NCBI GenBank assembly: GCA_947629225.1
Contig: CANRCY010000024.1
Span: 1 to 13,145, forward strand
Reading direction: 5' to 3'
DNA: 13,145 nucleotides
Source: an uncultured Clostridia bacterium
GTDB lineage: Bacteria > Bacillota > Clostridia > Christensenellales > Borkfalkiaceae
Shown: one piece after another, positions 1 to 5,740 of the stretch
Layout: each line of letters starts with the position of its first letter
Numbering within the stretch: position 1 is the first letter of the stretch
Position numbers and translations under genes: made by a program
The notes under the pieces: model-generated
What the model was told of the DNA's origin: nothing
The model's database searches: none
The model's input: the letters and a program-made list of their open reading frames with translations, nothing else

Positions 1-320
1 GGTCGTTTTTGCCCTATATGTTGCAGAGGTTTACGGGCGTTTCGGGCATTCTTGCCTCCATGGGCATGATGGAGCAAGTGGACCTCAAAAAAGAGTTTCA
101 AAACCTGTATTTCGACATCGCAGGCGACCCCGAACCCGTCGCGCTCGATATGCTCCTCTCTGTGGCGGGCGAAGATAAGATCGTGTACGGGAGTGACTTC
201 CCGCACTCTCCCGCAAAGGTCGTTCTCACAAAGAAAAAGCATCTGGAAGAAAATCCGAAATATCAAAAACTTCTCCTCAAAATCTACGGAGAAAACGAAA
301 AAAATTGTCTTGGAAAATAG
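1..320 (+). CDS. Amidohydrolase family protein, C-terminal part (5' truncated by the window)
   Basis: The frame is open from the left edge, so only about the last 105 residues of a TIM-barrel metal-dependent hydrolase (amidohydrolase-2 / ACMSD-like group) are visible. The key signature is YGSDFPHS, the late-barrel motif of this family whose Asp is the catalytic, metal-proximal residue, preceded by a strand of type NLYFDIAG. An upstream LPYMLQRF segment fits the usual substrate-loop region, and the tail matches the family's final helices. The TTG at 9-11 is internal, not a real start. The next gene begins 18 nt after the stop, so the two are probably co-transcribed. Family members hydrolyse C-N bonds or decarboxylate small carboxylated aromatics; the substrate here cannot be told. 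The family is fairly sure, the exact reaction is not. Confidence 0.8.
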   Translation, partial: SFLPYMLQRFTGVSGILASMGMMEQVDLKKEFQNLYFDIAGDPEPVALDMLLSVAGEDKIVYGSDFPHSPAKVVLTKKKHLEENPKYQKLLLKIYGENEKNCLGK

Positions 321-338
321 CCCAAAAAGGAGCAGACC

Positions 339-2300
339 ATGAAGAAAAAGTTTGTATTTATTTTAACGGCAATTTTGCTGTGCCTTGCCTTTGCTCTCTC
401 CGCTTGCGGGGAAACGGGCGGCGGCAATCACGCAAACGGCGGCAACCCAAATCATGACGACGATACATATTATACCGTCACTTTCGACTCGCAGGGCGGA
501 AGCAACGTGGAAAGCAAGCGCGTTCTCGCGGGCAATCCCGTCGCCGCGCCCGCTTCTCCCACGAGAGAAGATTTCGACTTCGGCGGTTGGTATAAGTCGG
601 CAGACAAAAATGCGGAAAGCTGGAATTTTTCCACCGACCGTGTAAACGGCGATCTCACGCTCTACGCGCATTGGACGGCAAAGGAACAAACGCCTACGCC
701 TTCGGATACGCTCACGTTTGAGAAAAGCACGGCGGGAGAAGGCTATATCGTCACGGGAGATAGCGGACAGGCGGCAAATATCGTCATTCCCGAAAAGTAC
801 AACGGCGAACCCGTTGTCGGCATCGCAGAAAGCGCATTCGGCTATGCGCAGCACAAGTCGGATATTCTTTCCGTGACCATTCCCGACAGCGTGACGGAGA
901 TCGGCAGGAACGCCTTCCACAATCAAAGCGCGCTCGTGTCGGTAAATATCGGTACAGAAAGTCAACTTCAAAAAATCGGCAACAACGCCTTTTCGGGCAA
1001 CAGTTCGCTCGCATCTTTCTATCTCCCCGCAGGGCTTTCGGAGCTTGGCGACGACGTTTTCAACAACTGCGGCGCACTCAATGCAATCACCGTTGCGGCG
1101 GGGAATCCCCGCTATTCGGGCGCGGGGAATTGCCTCATCGACCTTGAAACGAACACCCTCATTCGCGGGAGCAATCATAGCGTCATTCCCGAAACGGTTA
1201 CCAAAATCGGCGTGGCAGCGTTCCGCAGGGCGCAGATGACCGCCCTCACCGTTCCCGCTTCCGTCACCGTTATCGAAAAATACGCCTTTTCGGACAGTTC
1301 GATCGTCACAATCAATTATAAGGGAACGCAAGAGGCGTGGAACAGAGCCGTCCGCGACGAAAACGGGAAGGAGCGGATGTGGAAATCGAGCAAGCAAGAT
1401 ATTACCGTGTATTACGCGGATACGCAAACGAGCAATATCCTCGTCGCCTACTTCTCGGCAACGGGCAACACCGAAAAAGTGGCGGGGTATATTGCGCAGG
1501 CGACAAGCGGAACGCTCTATGAGATCGTGCCGCAAATTCCCTATACCCAAGAGGACCTCAATTACAACGACAGCACTACCCGCGCGACGGTAGAACAGCA
1601 CGATCCCAACGCCCGCCCTGCGATCCAAGGCGGCGTCGAGAATATGGCGGAATACGACGTCATTTTTCTCGGCTACCCGATATGGCATGGCGCGGCACCG
1701 AAAATTATCTATACCTTCCTCGAAGATTACGATTTTTCGGGAAAGACCATTATCCCGTTTTGCACCTCGGCAAGCAGCCTGATCGGTTCGAGCGCGACGA
1801 ATTTACACTCGCTCGCCCCGAACGCGGAGTGGAAGGAGGGGAGAAGGTTCCCTGCCGGGACTTCTCAAAACGAGGTGGACGGATGGGTGGATTCGCTCGG
1901 TTTGGTTTTTTCGGAAACGCCCGACGGGAGCGGCGAAACGGCAGAGATGATCTTTCTGACGATAGGGAGCCGCAATATCTCCGTAAAGCTCGAAAAAAAC
2001 GTTGCGACTTCCGCCTTGGCTGAAATTTTGGAAGACGGCGATATTTCCTACACCGCGCATGAGTACGGCGGTTTCGAAAAGGTCGGAAGTTTGGGGCAAA
2101 CCCTTCCCCGCGACGATCGGCAGATGACGGCGGAGGCGGGCGACGTTGTCCTCTATGCGGGCGATCAAATCGTCTTGTTCTACGGCAGCAATGCGTGGAG
2201 CTACACGAAGCTCGGCAGAGTGCAGGGCATTTCCGCGGAAGAGTGGAAAGATCTTCTCACCCAAACCGACTCCGTCACGGTGACGCTGCGTTTGCGGTAA
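339..2300 (+). CDS. Multidomain surface lipoprotein: InlB-type repeat, BspA-type LRR, flavodoxin and cyclophilin-like domain
   Basis: 653 aa. AAGGAG at 327-332 sets the ATG at 339. Residues 1-23 form a lipoprotein signal with lipobox LSAC (lipidated Cys23). Residues 44-113 are an InlB/Listeria-Bacteroides repeat (TVTFDSQGG, later GGWY and TLYAHW). Residues 155-360 hold BspA-type leucine-rich repeats, seen as IPDSVTEIG..AF, LPAGLSELG..VF, IPETVTKIG..AF and VPASVTVIE..AF. Residues 366-522 are a flavodoxin domain with the FMN-phosphate loop FSATGNTEK (372-380) and a GYPIWHG loop (445-451). Residues 536-652 match the cyclophilin-like fold domain often found with small flavodoxins. The protein should sit on the outer face of the membrane, with the repeats binding a surface or wall ligand and the flavodoxin carrying electrons. 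The module calls are solid; the extracellular redox role is inferred. It follows the amidohydrolase gene by 18 nt. Confidence 0.9.
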   Translation: MKKKFVFILTAILLCLAFALSACGETGGGNHANGGNPNHDDDTYYTVTFDSQGGSNVESKRVLAGNPVAAPASPTREDFDFGGWYKSADKNAESWNFSTDRVNGDLTLYAHWTAKEQTPTPSDTLTFEKSTAGEGYIVTGDSGQAANIVIPEKYNGEPVVGIAESAFGYAQHKSDILSVTIPDSVTEIGRNAFHNQSALVSVNIGTESQLQKIGNNAFSGNSSLASFYLPAGLSELGDDVFNNCGALNAITVAAGNPRYSGAGNCLIDLETNTLIRGSNHSVIPETVTKIGVAAFRRAQMTALTVPASVTVIEKYAFSDSSIVTINYKGTQEAWNRAVRDENGKERMWKSSKQDITVYYADTQTSNILVAYFSATGNTEKVAGYIAQATSGTLYEIVPQIPYTQEDLNYNDSTTRATVEQHDPNARPAIQGGVENMAEYDVIFLGYPIWHGAAPKIIYTFLEDYDFSGKTIIPFCTSASSLIGSSATNLHSLAPNAEWKEGRRFPAGTSQNEVDGWVDSLGLVFSETPDGSGETAEMIFLTIGSRNISVKLEKNVATSALAEILEDGDISYTAHEYGGFEKVGSLGQTLPRDDRQMTAEAGDVVLYAGDQIVLFYGSNAWSYTKLGRVQGISAEEWKDLLTQTDSVTVTLRLR

Positions 2301-2320
2301 ACCCCAGAGAGAGCAAAAAC

Positions 2321-2360
2321 TAACAACGGGAGCGGATTTTTCCGCTCCCGTTATGTGTTA
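2321..2360. terminator. Bidirectional hairpin terminator between convergent genes
   Basis: A perfect 12-bp stem (2325-2336 with 2341-2352) with a TTTT loop lies 24 nt after the lipoprotein stop and 49 nt after the minus-strand TM2 stop. Read on the minus strand, the stem is followed by GTTAGTTTTT, so it suits the TM2 gene best. On the + strand the trailing U-run is poor. The same 28-nt hairpin occurs again at 3062-3089. Confidence 0.75.
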
Positions 2361-2401
2361 CCGAATGGGTCGCAAGACCTTGCGCACAGTACCGATAGCC
2401 G

Positions 2402-2857
2402 TCACGACACGACGCGCTCGTTTCCAAGTTTATATAATAAATTGTTATAGTTTTGTTCTTTGGCTTTTTTATAACATAAAAAGATATCCACAAGCGGCCA
2501 AATCCCGAAAGTGAATCCGGACAACAGCAATTTGGCAACGCCGAGTCCCGTATCGCCGATATAAAATCTATCTACGCCCAATCCGCCGAGAAAAATCGAA
2601 AGCAACAATACCGTCGTCGGATTTTTCAAGGGAATCGTATTAACGAAAGACAGGTCGGTCGCATTAGAGCTGAGCAACGAATTTCGGAAGCTCATTACTC
2701 TCTCGTCCGGTATGTAGTTTTTTATATAGAATACAATGGAATCGATATCTTTTTTTGCCGAAGGGGCGCCTTGGCCGACACCACTTGCATTTACTTCCTC
2801 GACAGGTGGCGTATCGAGGGGAGTTTCATATTCTTTCAAAACTTCGAAGAAAAACAA
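2402..2857 (-). CDS. TM2-domain membrane protein, start uncertain
   Basis: About 151 aa if the TTG at 2857 is used. Residues 79-140 are a clear TM2 domain: NPTTVLLLSIFLGGLG, the hallmark DRFYIGDTGLG, a second membrane helix with GIWPLVDIF, and a cytosolic tail KAKEQNYNNL. About 40 residues before it (DIDSIVFYIKNYIPDERV) resemble the helical pre-domain seen in Bacteroides-type TM2 proteins. TM2 proteins are small two-helix membrane proteins of unsettled function. The start is doubtful: no Shine-Dalgarno lies at a good distance from the TTG, and the first in-frame ATG inside is residue 55, too late for the pre-domain. Upstream, an in-frame ATG (2951-2953) is cut off by a TGA at 2876-2878, so the 5' end may be damaged. 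It stands alone, convergent with the lipoprotein gene and ended by the hairpin at 2325-2352. Confidence 0.8.
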   Translation of the reverse strand: MFFFEVLKEYETPLDTPPVEEVNASGVGQGAPSAKKDIDSIVFYIKNYIPDERVMSFRNSLLSSNATDLSFVNTIPLKNPTTVLLLSIFLGGLGVDRFYIGDTGLGVAKLLLSGFTFGIWPLVDIFLCYKKAKEQNYNNLLYKLGNERVVS

Positions 2858-2971
2858 ACCTTGGCCGAAAGTAGTTCAGTTAAGGTTTGTCGTGATACTC
2901 CCGAAGCCGTGCTTGGATATGCAAAGAGAAACTTTGCGCGTGATAAACTTCATAAATTCGCCGACAGGCCG

Positions 2972-3014
2972 AAAAATCGGCGCCCGCCCAAGCCGTTTGG
3001 CTTGGGCGGGCGCC
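2972..3014 (-). terminator. Strong GC-rich hairpin terminator, minus strand
   Basis: A perfect 16-bp stem (2979-2994 with 2999-3014) with a 4-nt loop is followed on the minus strand by GATTTTT (plus-strand A-run 2972-2976). It points left, so it would end a minus-strand transcript starting further right. No similar U-run exists on the + strand. Confidence 0.75.
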
Positions 3015-3022
3015 ATTAGACT

Positions 3023-3047
3023 AAAAAATGTAAGCCGAGCGGCCTAC
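3023..3047 (-). terminator. Hairpin terminator, minus strand
   Basis: On the minus strand, GTAGGCC, loop GCTC and GGCTTAC form a 7-bp stem with one G-U pair, followed by A and then six T. It lies 8 nt before the larger hairpin at 2979-3014, giving tandem terminators for one minus-strand unit. The nearest candidate gene is the ORF at 3119-3340. Confidence 0.65.
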
Positions 3048-3058
3048 GGTATTTCATG

Positions 3059-3092
3059 CACAACGGGAGCGGATTTTTCCGCTCCCGTTGTG
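3059..3092. repeat. Second copy of the perfect hairpin, 15-bp stem
   Basis: Positions 3059-3073 pair perfectly with 3078-3092 around a TTTT loop. The inner 28 nt (3062-3089) are identical to 2325-2352. On the + strand it is followed by TGTTTTCC, a weak U-run; on the minus strand by TGCATGAA, no U-run. It may be a terminator relic, a mobile terminator-like repeat or an mRNA 3'-end stabiliser. It lies 27 nt past the stop of the minus-strand ORF 3119-3340. Confidence 0.7.
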
Positions 3093-3118
3093 TGTTTTCC
3101 GCATCCGTGCGTTCTTTT

Positions 3119-3340
3119 TTAAGAGTACTCTTTGATTTCGGCGGTTTCTCCCGTATCCACATCGCGGAACAGGAATACCGTCAATTCGCCGAGGGTTCCC
3201 CAAAAAGATTGCAAAGCAAGATTTTTCGGGAAGAGGAGGCGTTGCCGAAAAGAAGAGCTTTCCGCAAAAAAAGCGAGGGAAAAGGCAAACGCCGACGAGG
3301 GCGGGGCAATGGGGGAAAATTTTTTCAAACACTTGCGCAT
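3119..3340 (-). CDS. Possible small minus-strand gene, unknown product (73 aa)
   Basis: I do not recognise this protein. Supporting signs: an in-frame TGA two codons before the ATG fixes the start; a promoter-like TTGACG / TACATT pair lies just upstream on the minus strand (3359-3388); hairpins and two U-tailed terminators follow the stop; and codon choice in the last 25 codons resembles nearby genes. The N-terminal third has a basic start followed by a hydrophobic stretch (AFAFSLAFFA), then a Ser/Arg-rich part, and the tail reads ELTVFLFRDVDTGETAEIKE. Against it: no good Shine-Dalgarno, and its middle is a copy of the 48-nt dispersed palindrome (3191-3238), which is intergenic elsewhere in this window. 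It could instead be a gene remnant or a non-coding RNA of about 330 nt. Confidence 0.35.
   Translation of the reverse strand: MRKCLKKFSPIAPPSSAFAFSLAFFAESSSFRQRLLFPKNLALQSFWGTLGELTVFLFRDVDTGETAEIKEYS
3191..3238. repeat. 48-nt dispersed palindromic repeat, copy 1
   Basis: It matches 12967-13014 at 44 of 48 positions without gaps. It folds as TTCCC (3196-3200) with GGGAA (3228-3232), AAAAA with TTTTT, then facing GA/GA steps that can form tandem sheared G-A pairs, then TTGC with GCAA around a 3-nt loop. In this copy one pair is broken to C-C (3201/3227), where the other copy has A-T. Confidence 0.8.
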
Positions 3341-3361
3341 TTCTCACGGGAGTGCTATAAT
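3333..3361 (+). promoter_or_regulatory. Sigma-A type promoter for the two-component operon
   Basis: TTGCGC (3333-3338), a 17-nt spacer and a perfect TATAAT (3356-3361) preceded by TGC, an extended -10. The expected transcription start is near 3368, giving a leader of about 115 nt before the response regulator ATG at 3483. Confidence 0.8.
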
Positions 3362-3388
3362 GTAAGCGCATCAAAACAAAATCGTCAA
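3359..3388 (-). promoter_or_regulatory. Possible divergent minus-strand promoter overlapping the + promoter
   Basis: On the minus strand TTGACG (3383-3388) is followed after 18 nt by TACATT (3359-3364). Its -10 overlaps the + strand TATAAT at 3356-3361, so the two polymerases would compete. The start would be near 3352, 12 nt before the ATG of the small minus-strand ORF. The -10 is only 4/6. Confidence 0.35.
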
Positions 3389-3395
3389 ATTTTTT

Positions 3396-3439
3396 CAAGG
3401 AGGCGCCTCCTTGTGCGCGTGACAATATCACGCGCACAA
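3396..3439 (+). promoter_or_regulatory. Structured mRNA leader with sequestered Shine-Dalgarno
   Basis: Two abutting perfect inverted repeats lie in the 5' leader of the two-component operon: an 18-nt palindrome (3396-3413) and a 12-bp stem-loop (3411-3422 with 3428-3439, loop CAATA). They share TTG at 3411-3413, so full formation of one disturbs the other. The palindrome buries a full AAGGAGG (3397-3403), and the second stem covers a GTG codon at 3413. An A-run follows on the + strand, so it is not a simple + terminator. Confidence 0.6.
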
Positions 3440-3481
3440 AAAAACATTATCCGAAAGGTCGAACGCATATCGGGGGGATAG
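3413..3481 (+). CDS. Possible 22-codon leader peptide coupled to the response regulator
   Basis: GTG at 3413 lies 9 nt after a perfect AAGGAGG (3397-3403). The frame runs 22 codons and ends with TAG at 3479-3481, one base before the response regulator ATG. The product would be a basic peptide (MRVTISRAQK...) ending in ISGG. That end is written by the G-rich Shine-Dalgarno of the next gene, so likeness to a double-glycine leader is probably chance. It could be a translational-coupling or attenuation ORF, since its Shine-Dalgarno lies in a palindrome. Whether it is translated is unknown. Confidence 0.35.
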   Translation: MRVTISRAQKNIIRKVERISGG

Positions 3482-3482
3482 G

Positions 3483-4196
3483 ATGAAGGTCACACTGATA
3501 GAGGATGATATGCAGGCTGCCGAACTTCTGAAAAGTTATCTTTTCAGATACGGGGCGGAAAACGGCATTGAATTTGATGTCGGGCTATATTCCGACGCGG
3601 AATTGTTTTTGAAAGAATACAAAAAGGAATATCCCGCGATCGTTTTTTTGGATATCGAGCTTCCGAACATCGACGGGTTGACGGCAGCGCGTCTGCTCCG
3701 CGAACAGGATTCCTCGGTCGTGATCATTTTCGTGACGAAAATGGTGCAATACGCCGCAAAGGGATATGAAGTCGACGCGCTCGATTTTCTTGTAAAGCCC
3801 GTAAAATATCCCGAATTCGTTATGAAGATGCCCCGCGCCGTCAACATTGCGAGAATGAACGAAGGCGCCGGGATCTTCGTCCCTGTAAACAACGGCTTTT
3901 ACCGCGTGGCGGTCGATAAGATCTTATTTGTCGAGATCATGGGACATTCCCTGAAATACCGTCTTGCAGATCGGGTGGTGGAGGCGCGCGGTACTTTGAA
4001 AAAGGTGCAGAAAGTGTTGGAAGGACACGGTTTTATACGGTGTAACAGCTGTTATCTTGTCAATACGCGTTATATCGACTCCGTACAGGGGTATCAAGTC
4101 AACATCAAAGGGTTTTCTTTGAAGATCAGCCAGCCGAGGAGAAAGGAATTTATGAAAGAACTGATGGACATCTATCTTGGCAGCGGGCAAGTTTGA
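3483..4196 (+). CDS. LytTR-family response regulator (AgrA/ComE-like)
   Basis: 237 aa. The receiver domain spans residues 1-120: acidic triad E7-D8-D9, phosphoacceptor Asp57 in VFLDIELPN, Thr85 and Lys105 (LVKPVKYP). The LytTR DNA-binding domain spans about 130-232, with typical features VDKILFVEIMGHSLKYR, ARGTLKKVQKVL, FIRCNSCYLVNTRYI and ISQPRRKEF. LytTR regulators bind pairs of short direct repeats on one DNA face, usually about 21 bp centre to centre. The G-run at 3472-3477 serves as Shine-Dalgarno. The kinase gene begins 16 nt downstream. The repeat array at 5582-5670, just past this operon, has the expected geometry and is the likely target; no such repeats are evident at its own promoter. 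Confidence 0.93.
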   Translation: MKVTLIEDDMQAAELLKSYLFRYGAENGIEFDVGLYSDAELFLKEYKKEYPAIVFLDIELPNIDGLTAARLLREQDSSVVIIFVTKMVQYAAKGYEVDALDFLVKPVKYPEFVMKMPRAVNIARMNEGAGIFVPVNNGFYRVAVDKILFVEIMGHSLKYRLADRVVEARGTLKKVQKVLEGHGFIRCNSCYLVNTRYIDSVQGYQVNIKGFSLKISQPRRKEFMKELMDIYLGSGQV

Positions 4197-4212
4197 AAAG
4201 GGGAGCGCAACA

Positions 4213-5538
4213 ATGAATTTTGATTTTGTAATGACATGGTTCACCTTTTATCTGCCGATGTTTTTTGTGCAGATCGTCGCGGGGGAAACGGTCTTTGCGT
4301 TTCGTCTCGCCCGCCGCAAACTGTTTTGGTTGCGCGTTGTTTGCGGGCTTTTGGCCTCTGTGGGCGTTCTGTTCCTCGCTGCGATGCTCGCAGAAATGTT
4401 GCTCGGGATCAGCCCCGTCCTCGTCAGCTTTATCTATATTGCGGTATTTCTTTGGACGATCGGCTTCCTTGCGCTCTGTTTGCGGGAGTCCTTCTGCACG
4501 CTGCTCTTTTGCGGCATAGCCGCCTATGCGCTGCACACGTTCTCCTATCGTTTGTTCGGCCTCATCGAGCTTACGGGCATTGTCGAAATGGCGACCGCCG
4601 CGCTCGGGAGTTATGGCTACCTGCTGCTCTTCCATTCGCTCTTTGCCTTGGTGATGGTATGCGCGTATTTCACGTTCGTCCGCCACATCAACAAGAAAAA
4701 CATCGCCCGCATCCAGAGCGGCAAAGTCATCGCGCTCTCCTCCCTTGCCTTGCTCATTACGATCTTCTTGTCCGACTGGATCAACCGCTATAATTGGCAG
4801 AGTTTACAGCTCTCCATCATCTGCAATATTTTCTCTTGCCTAAGCAGTGTATTCATCCTTTGCCTGCAATCGGGACTGTTGCGGCAGGTGTCGGCCCAAC
4901 AGGAAATCGAGGTCGTAAAGGAACTTTGGAAGCAGGACAGAAAACAATACGAACTCTCCCGCGAGAACATCGACCTCATCAATATCAAGTGTCACGATCT
5001 TCGCTTCCGCATCCAGGCGCTGCGGCTCGGCGACGGGGAAATTTCCGCGGAAGAACTTGCCGAGATCGAAAATGCGATCTCCATCTATGACGGAAAGGTC
5101 AACACCGGGTGCGAACCGCTCGATACGATCTTGACGGAGAAGAGCCTCTACTGCCAAAGGAACGACATCACGCTCACCTGTATGGCGGACGCTTCCAAAC
5201 TGTCCTTTATTTCTTCGTCCGACCTGTATTCGCTCTTCGGCAATATCATTTCCAACGCGGTGGAAGCGACCCGCGAGATCGACGACCGTGAAAAGCGGCT
5301 CATCAATTTCCAAGTCAAACAGGTCGGCAATCTGATCCTTGTCGCCACGCAAAATTATTTTCACGGTACCCTTGAGGTAAAGGACGGCGTATTGCTCTCG
5401 CACAAGCAAGACAAGCAAAACCACGGCTACGGCATGCAGAGCATCAAGATGCTGGTGAAAAAATACAACGGCGGAATGGATATCCAGGTCCATGACGACA
5501 TGTTTTATCTGAAATTGTATTTCCCTTCGGCGGCTTGA
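4213..5538 (+). CDS. AgrC-like GHKL sensor histidine kinase, membrane bound
   Basis: 441 aa from the ATG at 4213, chosen because AGGGGAG (4199-4205) lies 7 nt before it; the in-frame TTG at 4177 would lie inside the previous gene. Residues 12-221 hold six or seven hydrophobic segments, forming a polytopic sensor. A coiled linker (about 225-255) leads to the phosphoacceptor region KCHDLRFRI with His261. The ATP-binding GHKL domain shows the N box FGNIISNAVEA (Asn344, Asn348) and the glycine box NHGYGMQSIK (about 403-412). This is the HPK10/AgrC type that pairs with LytTR regulators and often senses peptides. No clear AgrB/AgrD pair or peptide exporter lies in the window, so the ligand is unknown. 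It pairs with the regulator 16 nt upstream. Confidence 0.92.
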   Translation: MNFDFVMTWFTFYLPMFFVQIVAGETVFAFRLARRKLFWLRVVCGLLASVGVLFLAAMLAEMLLGISPVLVSFIYIAVFLWTIGFLALCLRESFCTLLFCGIAAYALHTFSYRLFGLIELTGIVEMATAALGSYGYLLLFHSLFALVMVCAYFTFVRHINKKNIARIQSGKVIALSSLALLITIFLSDWINRYNWQSLQLSIICNIFSCLSSVFILCLQSGLLRQVSAQQEIEVVKELWKQDRKQYELSRENIDLINIKCHDLRFRIQALRLGDGEISAEELAEIENAISIYDGKVNTGCEPLDTILTEKSLYCQRNDITLTCMADASKLSFISSSDLYSLFGNIISNAVEATREIDDREKRLINFQVKQVGNLILVATQNYFHGTLEVKDGVLLSHKQDKQNHGYGMQSIKMLVKKYNGGMDIQVHDDMFYLKLYFPSAA

Positions 5539-5553
5539 TCTTAACATCCCGCA

Positions 5554-5579
5554 CCCCCGCAGCATGCGGGGGATTTTTT
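5554..5579 (+). terminator. Rho-independent terminator of the two-component operon
   Basis: CCCCCGCA (5554-5561), a 3-nt loop and TGCGGGGG (5565-5572) form a perfect 8-bp stem followed by A and six T (5574-5579), 15 nt after the kinase stop. It separates the regulatory operon from the target operon. Confidence 0.93.
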
Positions 5580-5581
5580 AT

Positions 5582-5670
5582 GTGAGTTTGAAAAGCATAC
5601 ATGTTAATTTGTGACTTTCATTTGTAACGTTTTCTTGTTAATTTGCGAAGCATACTTGGAGTTTGTGACA
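5582..5670 (+). promoter_or_regulatory. Array of five TTTG-centred repeats, probable LytTR operator
   Basis: TTTG cores start at 5587, 5608, 5621, 5642 and 5662, spaced 21, 13, 21 and 20 bp. Two carry the longer identical GTTAATTTG (5603-5611 and 5637-5645); TTTGTGAC occurs at 5608 and 5662, with TTTGTAAC at 5621; AAGCATAC recurs at 5593 and 5648. LytTR proteins bind 9-bp direct repeats about 21 bp apart. The last core ends 11 nt before the -35 box, an activator position. Assignment to the neighbouring regulator is inferred. Confidence 0.7.
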
Positions 5671-5676
5671 TATTTC

Positions 5677-5705
5677 TTGATAACCACCGTGTTTCGACCT
5701 ATAAT
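5677..5705 (+). promoter_or_regulatory. Sigma-A type promoter of the surface-protein operon
   Basis: TTGATA (5677-5682), a 17-nt spacer and a perfect TATAAT (5700-5705). The start would be near 5712, with a short leader to AGGAGG (5726-5731) and the ATG at 5741. The repeat array at 5582-5670 abuts it upstream. Confidence 0.85.
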
Positions 5706-5740
5706 TTTTTCAAATCTCAAATGATAGGAGGAAACAAATT

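Noticed and set aside
363..1688. 441-codon minus-strand open frame
   Set aside because: It is the shadow of the multidomain lipoprotein gene; no domain is visible and composition is arginine-rich.
3054..3437. 127-codon minus-strand frame over the leader region
   Set aside because: It reads through the 3059-3092 hairpin, both leader inverted repeats and the palindrome, has no Shine-Dalgarno, and looks like translated repeats.
3461..3481. Double-glycine export leader at the end of the 22-codon leader ORF
   Set aside because: The Gly-Gly codons are the G-run serving as Shine-Dalgarno for the response regulator, and a stop follows at once, so no mature peptide would remain.
4177..4212. TTG at 4177 as kinase start
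   Set aside because: It lies inside the response regulator gene and has no ribosome site, while ATG 4213 has AGGGGAG at 7 nt.
5587..5669. CRISPR-like array
   Set aside because: The repeat units are short, AT-rich and only 13-21 bp apart with no constant spacer length; they fit operator half-sites, not a CRISPR.
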